Shown in pieces: positions 6,301 to 6,941 of a DNA stretch of 6,941 nt (the first letter of the stretch is position 1; each line of letters opens with the position of its first letter). The position numbers and the translations under genes were made by a program. The stretch covers positions 1 to 6,941 of the forward strand of contig JAZRVJ010000018.1 of assembly GCA_045599065.1 (NCBI GenBank). Reading direction: 5' to 3'. The notes below the pieces were generated by a model. It did no database searches, was not told the DNA's origin, and was given only the letters and a program-made list of their open reading frames with translations. Source of the stretch: Hennigella sp045599065. Lineage in GTDB: Bacteria > Bacillota_I > Bacilli_A > Mycoplasmatales > Mycoplasmoidaceae.

Positions 6301-6941
6301 AAAGCACTTGTTCAAATGAACAATAGTGTTCGTGAACAGGAAGGTACATATAATAGTTTAGTAGGTGCTATTAATGCTTGGAATAATGGACAATCTGTCA
6401 ATAAAGATATTGTTGAATCATTAAAACAAGCTTACCCAGAACTTACCGCTATAATAGACCAATTTGGCACAGAGTCAAATGGTGCATTTACACTTTCAAA
6501 AGAAGGTGTGGCGCAATTAAGTAGTGTTCACGGCTCTGCAATGGACAGTCTTATTTCTAGTCAAAATGCGGCAACCATACAAGCGATTGCTAATATTAAC
6601 AATAGAATAGAAGCATATAAAGCTGAAATTCGTGCTCTTCAATTGTTACAAAACGAACAAAGAAGAGCAGATGTCGCAGATATGAAGAGAAAGCTTGATG
6701 CGGCTGATAAAGAAGCGGTATATTACACTTATGACGAAGTAACTTTAGCTGGTGGCGAGAAATACACACAAAAAACAGCGCACTTTCAAGGCGGTAGTGA
6801 ATATGTAAAGGCAAGAGAAAACTATGCAAAAGCACTTATTGCTCAAAGTGACGAACAAAAACAATTTGTAGATACACTTAATGAAATTTCTAAATTAAAT
6901 GTGCAAAAAATTAATTTGGGTAAAAACATTAAGGTTGACTA
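3367..6941 (+). CDS. Tail tape measure protein, TP901 type (3' end beyond window)
   Basis: An uninterrupted frame of 1191 codons from ATG 3367 to the window edge. Its end is not visible; the last two bases, TA, could begin a stop or a tyrosine codon. The protein runs inside the tail tube, sets tail length, and on infection leaves ahead of the DNA. N-terminal coiled-coil-like regions lie at about residues 1-60 and 165-285 (for example the Lys/Ala/Glu-rich stretch ending in EAAQARRIKQELAEAKQ). The PhageMin_Tail core (TP901 family) spans about 309-500, with VDTAMTELKRVTSLT, YINATTEFSRAGF, LQSVSEDLT, and NPANVGTAFRTIGMRMRG near 463-480. Hydrophobic, probably membrane-active segments lie near 640-663 and 714-748 (ALISSFGMALVAGLAIAGIV). 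A further coiled coil follows at about 759-825 (LQKQIELEERKLELQEQQ). Its great length implies a long tail. It is preceded by a terminator, so it needs readthrough or antitermination. The family call is firm. Confidence 0.92.
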   Translation, partial: MANTLSIRVAGTLNKTESKKQINADIKELSTKLNTLKIKAEIDNSSIREINQTLAKLENLVRNFGNTATGKGSGKTLGGQLDKETKQATKSVHEMSQEASKFLGSTDKIAKNWNSVVKVMKGANGEATKYVKTITDAAGNQKVATINANGKTTVSETHKTKSIESLLAKLENQFDKLKSKYADVFDGEEAKAFQQRIENIRKSVENQDKSWEEIKKDIASAEKDAKNLENNLKGAQKASKDKAKADKESARQMEREAAQARRIKQELAEAKQIAGTTRFNFATSLFTFQQAFSITRNLVRNVFEEIQNVDTAMTELKRVTSLTEHQYNSFMDGAAKKAESLGRTMTDYINATTEFSRAGFGQDGFENVEKMAETAMILQSVSEDLTANQASEYLVAAVRAYGYQAEDAIKIVDKLDNVANKESITIGGLGEAIEKAGSSLASANNTVEESIALITAANTVVQNPANVGTAFRTIGMRMRGIADLGDETGENSDSAEMALIPKQIQDGLDSINKKYKLNIQLMNESKTEFRSTYDVLLDLAKNWDKLNDKEQSFFTEKMAGKTRANVLSALLNNVEILERAYDEASKSDGAAMAEMEKRLKSVQAHVNELYAAWQNFATNTATVEFVNSILDFARAILDAATNAGALKVALGGMTGMFTMFGLMNDIPASVKQVAQALTVLDNQTAHTTQQITTAQNTMSAFGRVGVGNFRNVRAAGIVLGNTVRALISSFGMALVAGLAIAGIVTAFKKVYDWVNNTKHAVDNLEDSISETKDKIGELQSKYDEINGKEVKTQYDERQLDILQKQIELEERKLELQEQQKNSQIVKEADTYFNDKDRLIDSEFMDNADAVKKATEAYKENQEVLQTYPEKIRQLKEQIQSTNTLFSGNLLTELRNLEAEYNSALNSQSGIYDNLADGLSELYTERERLLSVVENGTLAERQSALASLAKLDAMIREAEETAGLAKTVEDLNNEYKDGQKALVQMNNSVREQEGTYNSLVGAINAWNNGQSVNKDIVESLKQAYPELTAIIDQFGTESNGAFTLSKEGVAQLSSVHGSAMDSLISSQNAATIQAIANINNRIEAYKAEIRALQLLQNEQRRADVADMKRKLDAADKEAVYYTYDEVTLAGGEKYTQKTAHFQGGSEYVKARENYAKALIAQSDEQKQFVDTLNEISKLNVQKINLGKNIKVD

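Noticed and set aside
4878..6835. Several short - strand open frames (4878-5123, 5421-5723, 6084-6290, 6596-6835)
   Set aside because: All lie antisense to the continuous tape measure frame. They have no start signals or recognisable protein features.
1..6941. CRISPR array, tRNA, rRNA or attachment site
   Set aside because: No regularly spaced direct repeats and no cloverleaf-like segment were seen. The recurrent GCGGCT is a codon-level effect within Ala-Ala pairs, not a repeat array.

Overview
The window looks like part of the tail-morphogenesis module of an AT-rich phage or prophage of a Bacillota host. All genes are on the + strand, closely spaced, and preceded (where visible) by GGAGGTGAT-like ribosome binding sites. 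The strongest anchors are a very long tape measure gene (3367 to the window end, still open) with a TP901-type PhageMin_Tail core, and a well-expressed-looking major tail (tube) protein gene (738-1496). I cannot name the host species.

Layout. 1-111: the last 15 codons of a probable TnpB (IS605/IS607-type, OMEGA nuclease) followed by a short hairpin-bearing right end. 112-705: a reading frame that starts exactly at the end of that element with no ribosome binding site. It looks like the downstream part (3' exon) of a phage gene interrupted by the element. A TnpB element sitting inside a phage gene and ending in G suggests an IStron (a group I intron fused to a TnpB transposon), but the ribozyme core would lie upstream of the window. 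738-1496: major tail protein. 1581-2144: small acidic protein in the tail-assembly-chaperone position. 2116-2634: HK97-gp10-like tail completion/neck protein, overlapping the previous gene. 2643-3351: a self-contained cassette (long hairpin, sigma-A-like promoter, a two-membrane-segment protein gene, terminator) that looks like a moron. 3367-6941: tape measure protein.

Four of the gene junctions carry strong hairpins, three of them followed by T tracts, so transcript levels around the tail genes are probably set by partial termination or RNA processing. The tail genes would work together as follows: tube protein polymerises around the tape measure with chaperone help, and the gp10-like protein finishes the tail or joint. 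The membrane protein is probably not structural.

A separate base-composition signal runs through the whole window. GATC and GCWGC (GCAGC/GCTGC) are completely absent by my reading, and Ala-Ala pairs are always written with GCG or GCC first, although GCA and GCT are the common Ala codons elsewhere. This points to strong selection by restriction systems. No tRNA, rRNA or CRISPR array was seen, and no gene on the - strand is credible.
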